Source of the DNA: JANYIP01 sp031394045
GTDB taxonomy: Bacteria; Actinomycetota; Actinomycetes; Prado026
Assembly (NCBI GenBank): GCA_031394045.1
Contig: JANMWN010000041.1
Span: 1 to 14,054, forward strand
Direction of reading: 5' to 3'
Length of the DNA stretch: 14,054 nt
Each line of letters opens with the position of its first letter. The first letter of the stretch is position 1. The notes beneath the pieces were generated by a model. That model was not told the DNA's origin. It did not search any database and saw only the letters and a program-made list of their open reading frames with translations. A program made the position numbers and the translations under genes. Of this stretch, positions 1 to 7,252 are shown piece by piece.

Positions 1-739
1 TCTCGAGCAGCGAGTCTCCGACCTCGTGGCCCTGGGCGGCCAGGAACGTGAAGCACATCCCGCCACCGACCAGGAGCCGGTCGACCTGGCCGAGCAGGTT
101 GCCGATGACGCCCAGCTTGTCCGAGACCTTGGACCCGCCGAGCACCACGACGTAGGGCCGGTCCGGGTCGCCGAGCACCTTGCTGAAGACCTGGGCCTCG
201 GTCAGCACCAGCCCGCCGGCCGCGTGCGGCAGGAGCAGCGCGACGTCGTACACGCTGGCCTGCTTGCGGTGGACGACCCCGAACCCGTCGCTCACGAACA
301 GGTCGGCCAGGCTCGCCAGCCGGGCGGCGAAGGCGCCGCGTACGGCGTCGTCCTTGCTCGTCTCCGCCGCCTCGAAGCGAAGATTCTCGAGCATGGCCAC
401 CTCACCGTCGCCGAGCCCGGCGACGGTGGCATGTGCCGAGTCACCGACCACGTCGTCGGCCAGCCTGACCGGCCGCCCGAGCAGCTCGGCCAGCCTGTCG
501 GCGACGGGCCGCAGCGAGTACTCCGGCCGGACCTGGCCGTCGGGACGGCCGAGGTGAGCGGACACCACGACACGGGCGCCACGGTCAGCGAGTGCGGCGA
601 TCGTGGCCACGCTGGCCCGGATCCGCCCGTCGTCTGTGATCCGGCGGCTGCCGTCGGGCTCTGCAGCCAGCGGGACGTTCAGGTCGCTGCGGACCAGGAC
701 GCGCCGGCCGGAGACCTCGAGGTCGTCGATCGATCGCAC
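1..739 (-). CDS. pgk: Phosphoglycerate kinase, N-terminal 246 codons (cut by left window edge)
   Basis: Cytosolic glycolytic enzyme that transfers the acyl phosphate of 1,3-bisphosphoglycerate to ADP, giving ATP and 3-phosphoglycerate. The visible part covers the N-terminal substrate domain and the start of the nucleotide domain: RSDLNVP (residues 17-23), HLGRPDG (62-68), LENLRFE (117-123), SDGFGVVHR (150-158), the nucleotide-loop GGSKVSDK (201-208) and GGGMCFTF (225-232). The family is about 390-415 residues, so roughly 40% is missing to the left. I chose the GTG at 739 because it opens the classic MRSIDDLEVSGRRVLVRSDL start. It lies only 8 nt after the gap stop codon, and its weak AGGGG ribosome site begins inside that TAG, so translation is probably coupled to gap. 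No promoter is seen between the two genes; tpi would be expected further left. Confidence 0.97.
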   Translation of the reverse strand, partial: MRSIDDLEVSGRRVLVRSDLNVPLAAEPDGSRRITDDGRIRASVATIAALADRGARVVVSAHLGRPDGQVRPEYSLRPVADRLAELLGRPVRLADDVVGDSAHATVAGLGDGEVAMLENLRFEAAETSKDDAVRGAFAARLASLADLFVSDGFGVVHRKQASVYDVALLLPHAAGGLVLTEAQVFSKVLGDPDRPYVVVLGGSKVSDKLGVIGNLLGQVDRLLVGGGMCFTFLAAQGHEVGDSLLE

Positions 740-747
740 CCCGGCCC

Positions 748-1758
748 CTAGAGCGTGGCGCCGACGTAGTTCACCAGGTCGACCAGCCGGTTCGAGTAGC
801 CCCACTCGTTGTCGTACCACCCGAGCACCTTGGCGCTGTCGCCGATCACGTTCGTGAGCCCCGAGTCGAAGATGCACGACGCCGGGTTGGTGACGATGTC
901 GGTCGAGACGATCGGGTCCTCGGTGTACTCGAGGTAGCCCTTGAGGGAGCCCTCGGAGGCGGCCTTCATCGCCGCGTTGATCTCGTCCTTGGTGCCCGGC
1001 CGGGACATCTTGAAGGTCAGGTCCGTCGCCGAGCCGGTGGGGATCGGTACCCGCATCGAGTAGCCGTCGAGCTTGCCCTTGAGCTCGGGCATGACGACCC
1101 CGATCGCCTTGGCGGCGCCGGTGGTGGTCGGGATCATGTTGAGCGCGGCGGCCCTGGCCCGGCGCAGGTCCTTGTGCGGGAAGTCGAGGATGACCTGGTC
1201 GTTGGTGTACGCGTGGATCGTCGTCATCAGGCCGTGCTCGATGCCGAACGTCTCGTGCAGCACCTTGACCATCGGGGCCAGGCAGTTCGTCGTGCACGAG
1301 GCGTTGGAGATGATCGTGTGCGCGGCCGGGTCGTAGATGCCGTGGTTGACGCCCATGACGATCGTGACGTCCTCGTCCTTGGCCGGCGCCGAGATGATGA
1401 CCTTCTTGGCACCACCGTCCACGTGCTTGCGGGCGTCGGCCGCGTTGGTGAAGTGGCCAGTCGACTCGATCACGATGTCGGCGCCGAGGTCGCCCCAGGG
1501 CAGCTTCGCCGGGTCACGCTCGGCCAGGGCGGCGATCTTGACACCGCCCACGACGATCGCGTCATCGGTGTACGTGACCTCGGATCCGAGCCGGCCGAGG
1601 ATGCTGTCGTACTTGAGCAGGTGGGCGAGCGTCGCGTTGTCGGTGAGGTCGTTGACGCCGACGATCTCGACCTCGGAGCCGGCGCCGCTCGCAGCCAGGG
1701 CACGATAGAAGTTGCGGCCGATTCGACCGAAGCCGTTGATGCCTACCCGGATCGTCAC
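748..1758 (-). CDS. gap: Glyceraldehyde-3-phosphate dehydrogenase, type I
   Basis: Oxidises glyceraldehyde 3-phosphate to 1,3-bisphosphoglycerate with NAD+ and phosphate; its product is the substrate of the downstream pgk. The 336-residue length is normal. Visible features are the Rossmann motif NGFGRIGR (about residues 8-15), an Asp after the second strand (VND, about residue 37) typical of NAD rather than NADP use, the active site ISNASCTTNC with catalytic Cys about 155, the general base His about 182 in HAYT, and the C-terminal WYDNEWGYSNR. An in-frame ATG at 1773 would add five residues (MEETH), but those codons are themselves the GGAGGAG ribosome site for the GTG at 1758, so GTG is the better start. 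It lies 132 bp after whiA and probably has its own promoter. The sequence gives no reason to doubt the enzyme class. Confidence 0.97.
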   Translation of the reverse strand: MTIRVGINGFGRIGRNFYRALAASGAGSEVEIVGVNDLTDNATLAHLLKYDSILGRLGSEVTYTDDAIVVGGVKIAALAERDPAKLPWGDLGADIVIESTGHFTNAADARKHVDGGAKKVIISAPAKDEDVTIVMGVNHGIYDPAAHTIISNASCTTNCLAPMVKVLHETFGIEHGLMTTIHAYTNDQVILDFPHKDLRRARAAALNMIPTTTGAAKAIGVVMPELKGKLDGYSMRVPIPTGSATDLTFKMSRPGTKDEINAAMKAASEGSLKGYLEYTEDPIVSTDIVTNPASCIFDSGLTNVIGDSAKVLGWYDNEWGYSNRLVDLVNYVGATL

Positions 1759-1764
1759 GTGCGT

Positions 1765-1771
1765 CTCCTCC
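1765..1771 (-). promoter_or_regulatory. Strong ribosome binding site that fixes the gap start
   Basis: GGAGGAG on the minus strand, 6 nt before the GTG at 1758. It overlaps the alternative upstream ATG at 1773, which has no purine-rich site of its own. Confidence 0.8.
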
Positions 1772-1775
1772 ATGA

Positions 1776-1793
1776 CACCGGCACGAGCCGGTG
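1776..1793 (-). promoter_or_regulatory. Perfect 7-bp hairpin in the gap leader, next to the ribosome binding site
   Basis: On the minus strand CACCGGC, loop TCGT, GCCGGTG. The seven pairs are perfect with a 4-nt loop, and the stem ends 4 nt before the GGAGGAG site. If the promoter at 1818-1846 is correct, the hairpin lies in the 5' untranslated leader. There is no T-tract, so it is not an obvious terminator. It could stabilise the mRNA or tune ribosome loading, but no function can be shown from sequence. Confidence 0.5.
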
Positions 1794-1817
1794 AACGTCT
1801 GCTTGGGATCGCGGCCG

Positions 1818-1846
1818 AGCCTATCCGACCCGGAGCAGCGGTTACG
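1818..1846 (-). promoter_or_regulatory. Candidate gap promoter
   Basis: On the minus strand TAGGCT at 1823-1818 fits the actinobacterial TANNNT -10. A 17-nt spacer separates it from CGTAAC at 1846-1841, a poor match to a -35. The predicted start, near 1811, gives a leader of about 50 nt. The weak -35 coincides with one arm of the palindrome at 1841-1856, suggesting dependence on an activator or control by a repressor. The rest of the 1759-1890 gap shows no convincing terminator for whiA. Confidence 0.4.
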
Positions 1847-1856
1847 TCCCCGTAAC
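1841..1856. repeat. 16-bp palindrome over the predicted gap -35, possible operator
   Basis: GTTACG-TCCC-CGTAAC: perfect 6-bp arms around a 4-bp spacer. Written as GTTAC-N6-GTAAC it also resembles the GTnAC-N6-GaAAC half-site pair described for actinobacterial GlnR, with one departure in the second box. The position over the -35 suggests a transcription-factor site. Which factor binds is inference only. Confidence 0.5.
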
Positions 1857-1890
1857 ACGCTCGGGCCGCCCGCTCGCAGAGGTGCTGCGG

Positions 1891-2871
1891 TCACCCGTGC
1901 AGCATGTCCGGCGTGAGGTCGGACTCGGTGCTCGGCAGCCCCAGCTCGGAGGCCCGCTTGTCGGCCATCGCCAGCAGCCGGCGGATCCGCCCGGCGACGG
2001 CGTCCTTGGTCAGCGGTGGGTCGGCCAGCTGGCCCAGCTCCTCCAGGCTCGCCTGGCTGTGCTCCAGCCGGAGCTGACCTGCGGTCGCGAGATGGTCGGG
2101 GATGTCCTCGCCGAGGATGTCCAGCGCGCGCTTGACCCGAGAGCCCGCCGCGACGGCCGCCCGCGCCGAACGGCGCAGGTTGGCGTCGTCGAAATTCGCC
2201 AGCCGGTTGGCGGTCGCACGCACCTCGCGCCGCATCCGTCGCTCCTCCCAGGCAAGGACGCTGTCGTGCGCACCCAGCCGGGTCAGGAGGGCACTGATCG
2301 CGTCGCCGTCGCGGACGACCACCCGGTCGACGCCACGTACCTCGCGGGCCTTGGCCGGGATGCCGAGCCGCCGGGCCGCACCGACCAGGGCGAGCGCCGC
2401 CTCGGGGCCCGGGCAGGTGACCTCGAGCGAGGACGAGCGGCCGGGCTCGGTGAGCGAGCCGTGGGCGAGGAAGGCCCCGCGCCAGGCAGCCTCGGCGTCG
2501 CAGGTGGAGCCGGAGACGACCTGCGGCGGCAACCCGCGAACCGGGCGGCCGCGACCGTCGAGCAGGCCGGTCTGCCGGGCCAGCGCCTCGCCGTCCTTGA
2601 CGACGCGGACCACGTACCGGTTGCCACGGCGGAGCCCACCGGGAGCCAGCACGGCGACCTCGCTGACATGACCGAAGACCTCGGCGATCTCGCGCCGGAG
2701 ACGACGCGCGGCCGCACCGGTGTCGAGCTCGGCCTCGACGACGATGCGCCCGCCGACGATGTGCAGCCCACCCGCGAAGCGGAGCATCGCCGAGACCTCC
2801 GCCTTGCGGCAGCAGGGCTTGGTGACCGTGAGCCTAGACAGCTCGTCCTTGACCGCCGCCGTCATCGCCAT
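1891..2871 (-). CDS. whiA: WhiA, conserved DNA-binding regulator of cell division/sporulation
   Basis: WhiA is conserved in Gram-positive bacteria. In Streptomyces it acts with WhiB to switch on sporulation septation genes, and in Bacillus it affects division and chromosome segregation. This copy is 326 residues, the usual actinobacterial length. An N-terminal degenerate LAGLIDADG-homing-endonuclease fold is suggested by AEVSAMLRFAGG (about 25-35) and RGAFLAHGSL (131-140). The C-terminal helix-turn-helix part includes NRLANFDDANLRRSA (about 222-236) and the block from ASLEELGQLA to AGRIRRLL (about 274-300). The ATG at 2871 has AGGA 7 nt upstream and overlaps the end of yvcK by 10 bp; a second ATG two codons in is possible. 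It is the last gene of the rapZ-yvcK-whiA block. A role in sporulation cannot be assumed, since many non-sporulating actinobacteria keep the gene. Confidence 0.95.
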   Translation of the reverse strand: MAMTAAVKDELSRLTVTKPCCRKAEVSAMLRFAGGLHIVGGRIVVEAELDTGAAARRLRREIAEVFGHVSEVAVLAPGGLRRGNRYVVRVVKDGEALARQTGLLDGRGRPVRGLPPQVVSGSTCDAEAAWRGAFLAHGSLTEPGRSSSLEVTCPGPEAALALVGAARRLGIPAKAREVRGVDRVVVRDGDAISALLTRLGAHDSVLAWEERRMRREVRATANRLANFDDANLRRSARAAVAAGSRVKRALDILGEDIPDHLATAGQLRLEHSQASLEELGQLADPPLTKDAVAGRIRRLLAMADKRASELGLPSTESDLTPDMLHG

Positions 2872-3872
2872 GGGGGGATCCTGCCATCTCGCAGGACGAC
2901 TGCGTACGCCTCGGCCAGCAGCTTCGGGTCGTGACGGGGTGTGCCGTCGTCTGCGGCCACCCGCGCGAGGGCCAGCTCCGCCCCGAAAGTGCGGACCACC
3001 GACTCCAGCCTGGCCGGGTCACCGACGGCCGCCTCGTCGGCCAGGACGACGTCGAGGGTCAGGTCAGGGGCATGGGCCGCGAGCACCTCGAGATGCTGCT
3101 CGGGCGAGTAGCCGGCCGTCTCGCCCGGTTGGGGCGCCAGGTTGAGCGCCACCAGCCGACGGGCAGGCGACCGGGTGATGGCCTCGCGCAGGCCGGGGAC
3201 CAGCAGGTGCGGCAGGACGCTGGTGAACCACGAGCCGGGGCCGAGCACGATCCAGTCGGCGGCGTCGATGGCCGCCACCGCCTGCGGGCACGCGACCGGG
3301 GCGGCGGGCACGAGCTGGATCCCCACCATCCGCCCGGTCGAGGTCGCGACCTCGACCTGCCCGGTGAGGTGGGTCAGCTCGGCCGCCCCCGGAAGGACGA
3401 CGTCAGCCTCGATGTCGATGGGCGCCAACGACATCGGGAGCACCCGCCCGTGCGCACCGAGGAGGCGGCCGACGTAGTCCAGACCCTCCACGGGGTCGCC
3501 GAGCAGCTGCCACAGGGCGAGGATCAGGACGTTTCCGAGGGCATGGCCGTCCAAGGCGCCGTCCGCCGCCCCGTGCGGCTCGTACGGTTCGTCGCCGCCC
3601 GCCCTCTGCTGGCTGCCGCCGTCGAAGCGGTGCTGGACCACCTGGCTCCAGAGCCGGCCCCACTCGTCGTCGCCGCACAGCGCCGCTAGCGCCATCCGCA
3701 GGTCTCCGGGCGGGAGGCAGCCGAACTCGCGGCGCAGCCGGCCGCTCGATCCCCCGTCGTCGGCCACGGTGACCACCGCGGTCAGCTGGTCGGTGACGTG
3801 CCGGAGCGCCGACAGCGAGACCGCAAGCCCATGCCCACCACCGAGCGCGACGACGCGTGGCCCGGCGCTCAC
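2862..3872 (-). CDS. yvcK: YvcK/CofD-like (CuvA) protein, UDP-sugar-binding 'gluconeogenesis factor'
   Basis: The YvcK family (CuvA in mycobacteria) binds UDP-sugars and is needed for normal cell-wall synthesis and growth on gluconeogenic carbon. It is a CofD-like Rossmann protein without proven transferase activity. The 336-residue product shows GGGHGL (11-16), DDGGSSGRLR (38-47), PPGDLR (54-59), LGNVLI (112-117), GPGSWFTSVLPHLL (211-224) and NLAPQPGETAGYS (244-256), in the family order. The start is a GTG at 3872 sharing GTGA with the rapZ stop (4-bp overlap), so translation is coupled. An unusual Gln/Gly/Asp/Glu-rich stretch lies at residues 84-108, where family members I recall have a short loop. 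The product overlaps the whiA start by 10 bp. The name rests on motifs and on the conserved rapZ-yvcK-whiA order. Confidence 0.93.
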   Translation of the reverse strand: MSAGPRVVALGGGHGLAVSLSALRHVTDQLTAVVTVADDGGSSGRLRREFGCLPPGDLRMALAALCGDDEWGRLWSQVVQHRFDGGSQQRAGGDEPYEPHGAADGALDGHALGNVLILALWQLLGDPVEGLDYVGRLLGAHGRVLPMSLAPIDIEADVVLPGAAELTHLTGQVEVATSTGRMVGIQLVPAAPVACPQAVAAIDAADWIVLGPGSWFTSVLPHLLVPGLREAITRSPARRLVALNLAPQPGETAGYSPEQHLEVLAAHAPDLTLDVVLADEAAVGDPARLESVVRTFGAELALARVAADDGTPRHDPKLLAEAYAVVLRDGRIPPWR

Positions 3873-4756
3873 TCGCGCCCCAGGTCGCGGTGGACGACGT
3901 TGGTCTCGATGCCCTCGGCGCGCAGCCGGCGGCCGACCTCCTCGGCGATCGCGACGCTGCGGTGCTTGCCCCCGGTGCAGCCGACGGACAGCGTGAGGTA
4001 GCGCTTCCCCTCCCGCAGGTAGCCGGGGACGATCAGCTCCAGGACCTTGCCGTAGCGCGCCATCAGCTCCTCGGCGTCGGGGTTGCCGAACACATACGCC
4101 GCCACCGACGGGTCGAGCCCGGTCAGCGGCCGCAGCTCGGGCACCCAGTGCGGGTTGGGCAGGAAGCGGACGTCGACGACCAGGTCGGAGTCGACCGGCA
4201 GGCCGTACTTGAAGCCGAACGAGAGCACGGTGGCCTGGAGTGCCGAGTGGTCGTCCCCCTCGAAGGCCTGCTCGATCTGGGTACGCAGCTGGTGGACGTT
4301 CATGTCCGAGGTGTCGATGACCAGGTCGGCCTCACCCCGCAGGTTCTCGAGCAGGGTGCGCTCGCGGTTGATCCCGTCGATGATCCGGCCGTCGTCCTGG
4401 AGCGGGTGCTTGCGACGTACGCCCTCGAACCGGCGGACCAGGACGTCGTCGGCCGCCTCGAGGAAGACCACCCGCGGGTCGACGGCCAGGAAGGCCAGCC
4501 GGTCCAGCGCTGCGCGCAGGTCGGCGAAGAAGGACCGGCCCCGGACGTCGACAACTACGGCGATCCGCGGGACCGAGCCCTGGGTCAGCGCCGCCAGCTC
4601 GATCATCGAGCCCAGCAGCCCTGGGGGCAGGTTGTCGACGACGAACCAGCCGAGGTCCTCCAGGCAGCGAGCGGCGGTGCTGCGACCGGCCCCCGACATC
4701 CCGGTGAGGATCGTGAGCTCCGGTACGCCGGGGAGCAGGTCGACGCTGGCTGTCAC
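3869..4756 (-). CDS. rapZ: RapZ family nucleotide-binding protein (YvcJ-like)
   Basis: RapZ/YvcJ proteins have an N-terminal P-loop domain and a C-terminal domain. In E. coli RapZ is the RNA adaptor that delivers GlmZ to RNase E and senses glucosamine-6-phosphate; in Gram-positives the target is unclear, so the E. coli role should not be transferred outright. This 295-residue protein is full length: P-loop GMSGAGRST (19-27), DNLPP (41-45), DVRGRSF (70-76), EGVRRKHPL (111-119), FGFKYG (180-185), and the C-terminal GCTGGKHRSV (259-268). The P-loop Lys is Arg25, a substitution I recall in other actinobacterial members. The GTG start at 4756 has GAGAGGA upstream. The 52-bp gap from uvrC shows only this ribosome site. 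The stop overlaps the yvcK start. Confidence 0.94.
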   Translation of the reverse strand: MTASVDLLPGVPELTILTGMSGAGRSTAARCLEDLGWFVVDNLPPGLLGSMIELAALTQGSVPRIAVVVDVRGRSFFADLRAALDRLAFLAVDPRVVFLEAADDVLVRRFEGVRRKHPLQDDGRIIDGINRERTLLENLRGEADLVIDTSDMNVHQLRTQIEQAFEGDDHSALQATVLSFGFKYGLPVDSDLVVDVRFLPNPHWVPELRPLTGLDPSVAAYVFGNPDAEELMARYGKVLELIVPGYLREGKRYLTLSVGCTGGKHRSVAIAEEVGRRLRAEGIETNVVHRDLGRE

Positions 4757-4808
4757 GCCGCCATCCTCTCGCGATTCGCACGGCGAGGGGGGAGGTCGGC
4801 GGACCGCA

Positions 4809-6758
4809 TCAGGGCAGGATCTCGCCGGTCGACACGTTCACGGCCGGCTCGACGGCGGGTGCGACGGCAAGTGCCGCGACGATCGCGTCGGCGGTACGGG
4901 TGCCGATGCCAGGCACCTCGGTGAGCTCCTCCACCGTGGCCGCCCGCAACCGCTTGAGGGACCCGAAGTGCTTGAGCAGCGCAGACTTCCGGGTCTCGCC
5001 GAGGCCGGGTACGGCATCCAGCGCCGAGTCGACCATGCCCCGGGAACGCTTCTGCCGGTGATAGCTGATGGCAAAGCGGTGGGCCTCGTCGCGGACCCGC
5101 TGGAGCAGGTAGAGCGCCTCGCTGGTGCGCGGGAGGATCACTGGGTCCGGATCGCCCGGCAACCAGACCTCCTCGAGCCGCTTGGCCAGCCCGCACAGCG
5201 CCACGTCGTCGATGCCGAGACCCTCGAGTGCCCGGCGGGCGGCCTCGACCTGCGGCGCACCACCGTCGACCACGACCAGGTTGGGCGGGTAGGCGAACCG
5301 CCGTGGACGGCCGATCTCGGCCTCGTCGACGAGCTCTGGATCGGCCGAGTCGGACCGCTCGTCGAGGTAGCGCCGGAACCGCCTGGTGATCACCTCGTGG
5401 ATGCTGCGCACGTCGTCCGAGCCGTTCTCGCCCACCGTCCGGATCGCGAACCGTCGGTACTCGGACTTGCGGGCGAGGCCGTCCTCGAAGACGACCATCG
5501 ACGCCACGATGTCGGTGCCCTGCAGGTTGGACACGTCGAAGCACTCGATCCGCAGCGGGGCCTGGGCCAGACCCAGCGCCTCCTGCAGGTCGCCGAGGGC
5601 CAGGCTGCGCGAGGTCAGGTCGCTCCCCCGCCGCGTCTTGTGCAGGGCCAGCGACTGGGCGGCATTGCGGGCCACGGTCTCCATCAACGCCCGCTTGTCC
5701 CCGCGCTGGGGCACCCGCAGGTCGACGAGCGAGCCACGGCGCTCGGACAGCCAGCTCGCCACCGCCTCGGCGTCCTCGGGCAGCGAAGGCACCAGGACCT
5801 CCCTGGGCACCGCGTCCCCGCTCTCGCCGCCGTAGAGCTGCACGAGCAGCTGCTCGACCAGGTCACCGGTCGAGAGCTCCTCGATCCGCTCGACGACGAA
5901 GCCGCGCTGCCCGCGGACCCGGCCGCCGCGGACGTGGAAGACCTGCACCGCCGCCTCGAGGGGGTCATCAGCGAGGGCGATCACGTCGGCGTCGGTGCCG
6001 TCGCCGAGGACGACCGCGCTTTTCTCCATCGCCCGTCGCAGGGCGCCGATGTCGTCACGCAGCCTGGCCGCGCGCTCGAAGTCGAGCTCGTCGGACGCCG
6101 CGCGCATCAACGTCTCGAGCCGACGGGTGAACTGGTCGGTCTGGCCGGCCATGAACGCGCAGAAGTCCTCGACGATCCGGCGGTGCTCGTCGGCGTCCAC
6201 CCGGCCGACGCACGGCGCCGAGCACTTGCCGATGTAGCCCAGCAGGCAGGGCCGCCCGATCTGACCGGCCCGCCTGAACACCCCTGCGCTGCAGGTGCGT
6301 ACGGGGAATACCCGCAGGAGCAGATCGACGGTCTCGCGGATCGCCCAGGCATGGGCGTACGGGCCGAAGTAGCGGACCCCCTTGCGCTTGGCGCCGCGCA
6401 TGACCTGGACGCGGGGGAACTCCTCGTCGAGCGTCACCGCGAGATAGGGATAGCTCTTGTCGTCGCGGTACTTGACGTTGAACCGGGGGTCGAACTCCTT
6501 GATCCACGAGTACTCGAGCTGGAAGGCCTCGACCTCGGTCGCGACCACGGTCCACTCGACCGAGGCTGCGCTGGTGACCATCGTCTGCGTACGCGGGTGC
6601 AGCCCGGACAGGTCCTGGAAGTAGGAACCGAGCCGCTGCCGGAGGCTCTTGGCCTTGCCGACGTAGATGACCCGGCCGTGCGAGTCACGGAAGCGGTAGA
6701 CCCCAGGGCCTTCGGGAACCGACCCCGGGGCGGGGCGGTACGTCGACGGGTCAGCCAC
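4809..6758 (-). CDS. uvrC: UvrC, excinuclease ABC subunit C
   Basis: Makes both incisions, 3' and 5' of a lesion, in nucleotide excision repair after UvrA and UvrB have marked the damage. All expected parts are present in 649 residues: GIY-YIG nuclease (about 15-95: GVY at 19-21, IYVGKAKSLRQR at 31-42, catalytic Glu about 82); a four-cysteine cluster (C156, C171, C179, C183) of the kind reported to hold an Fe-S cluster; UvrB-binding UVR motif (about 213-247, LDFERAARLRDDI); RNase H-like 5' nuclease with Asp408 (CFDVS) and Asp498 (VVVDGG); and tandem helix-hairpin-helix motifs (about 582-630, VPGLGETRKSALL and VPGIGTRTADAI). The GTG start at 6758 lies 15 bp after the Rieske stop with only a weak ribosome site, so reading is probably coupled. 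It is followed by rapZ. Confidence 0.97.
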   Translation of the reverse strand: MADPSTYRPAPGSVPEGPGVYRFRDSHGRVIYVGKAKSLRQRLGSYFQDLSGLHPRTQTMVTSAASVEWTVVATEVEAFQLEYSWIKEFDPRFNVKYRDDKSYPYLAVTLDEEFPRVQVMRGAKRKGVRYFGPYAHAWAIRETVDLLLRVFPVRTCSAGVFRRAGQIGRPCLLGYIGKCSAPCVGRVDADEHRRIVEDFCAFMAGQTDQFTRRLETLMRAASDELDFERAARLRDDIGALRRAMEKSAVVLGDGTDADVIALADDPLEAAVQVFHVRGGRVRGQRGFVVERIEELSTGDLVEQLLVQLYGGESGDAVPREVLVPSLPEDAEAVASWLSERRGSLVDLRVPQRGDKRALMETVARNAAQSLALHKTRRGSDLTSRSLALGDLQEALGLAQAPLRIECFDVSNLQGTDIVASMVVFEDGLARKSEYRRFAIRTVGENGSDDVRSIHEVITRRFRRYLDERSDSADPELVDEAEIGRPRRFAYPPNLVVVDGGAPQVEAARRALEGLGIDDVALCGLAKRLEEVWLPGDPDPVILPRTSEALYLLQRVRDEAHRFAISYHRQKRSRGMVDSALDAVPGLGETRKSALLKHFGSLKRLRAATVEELTEVPGIGTRTADAIVAALAVAPAVEPAVNVSTGEILP

Positions 6759-6773
6759 GCGGGCAGCCTACGG

Positions 6774-7217
6774 TCAGGATACGACGACGTCCGCGCCCTT
6801 GACCGTGGCCGTGAGGGCGGTGAGGCCACGCTGGGCCGGGCCGTGGACCACGGCGCCGTCGGCGAGGTTGAACGTGCTGCCGTGGCAGGGGCAGACGATG
6901 CTGGTGCCATCGATCGCGTTGACGCTGCAGCCCCGGTGGGGGCACGTGGCGCTGAATGCCTTGAACACCCCTGCGGTCGGCTGGACGACCACCACTCCGC
7001 CGACGTCGGCCAGGATGATGCCGCCACCGACAGGGACCTTGGTCGTGGGGACCGAGGTCGTCGCGGACCCGGCCGAGGACCCGCTGCTCCCGGTGCCGGC
7101 CGACGCGCCGCCGCACGCCGTCAGCGCCGCGCCTCCGGCCACCAGCATCCCGGTGGCCCCGGCCGCGCCGACAGCGCGAAACAAGGTGCGGCGGTCGTAC
7201 GACTGCTCGTCGGACAT
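6774..7217 (-). CDS. Small Tat-exported Rieske [2Fe-2S] lipoprotein
   Basis: A 147-residue single-domain Rieske protein predicted to be exported folded by the Tat system and anchored outside the membrane. The N-terminus has twin arginines (YDRRTLFRAV, Arg 9-10), a hydrophobic stretch, and a lipobox ending at Cys35 (ALTAC), then a Gly/Ser/Thr linker (about 36-60). The Rieske ligands are intact: CPHRGC (Cys92, His94, disulfide Cys97) and CPCHGS (Cys109, disulfide Cys111, His112). I chose the ATG at 7217 rather than upstream in-frame starts because it directly precedes the Tat signal and has AGGAG 7 nt upstream. Electron partner and physiological role are unknown. It is far too short, and lacks the transmembrane helices, to be the QcrA subunit of the bc1 complex. 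It lies 35 bp after a sensor kinase and 15 bp before uvrC. Confidence 0.92.
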   Translation of the reverse strand: MSDEQSYDRRTLFRAVGAAGATGMLVAGGAALTACGGASAGTGSSGSSAGSATTSVPTTKVPVGGGIILADVGGVVVVQPTAGVFKAFSATCPHRGCSVNAIDGTSIVCPCHGSTFNLADGAVVHGPAQRGLTALTATVKGADVVVS

Positions 7218-7224
7218 CGATCGG

Positions 7225-7229
7225 CTCCT
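7225..7229 (-). promoter_or_regulatory. Ribosome binding site deciding the Rieske start
   Basis: AGGAG on the minus strand, 7 nt before the ATG at 7217. It supports the short form beginning with the Tat signal over a 36-residue N-terminal extension. Confidence 0.75.
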
Positions 7230-7252
7230 CGCGATCAGCTGCTGTTGCCCTC

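Noticed and set aside
1857..1890. Intrinsic terminator after whiA
   Set aside because: The CGGGC/GCCCG pairing is too short-looped and no T-tract follows; readthrough into gap cannot be excluded.
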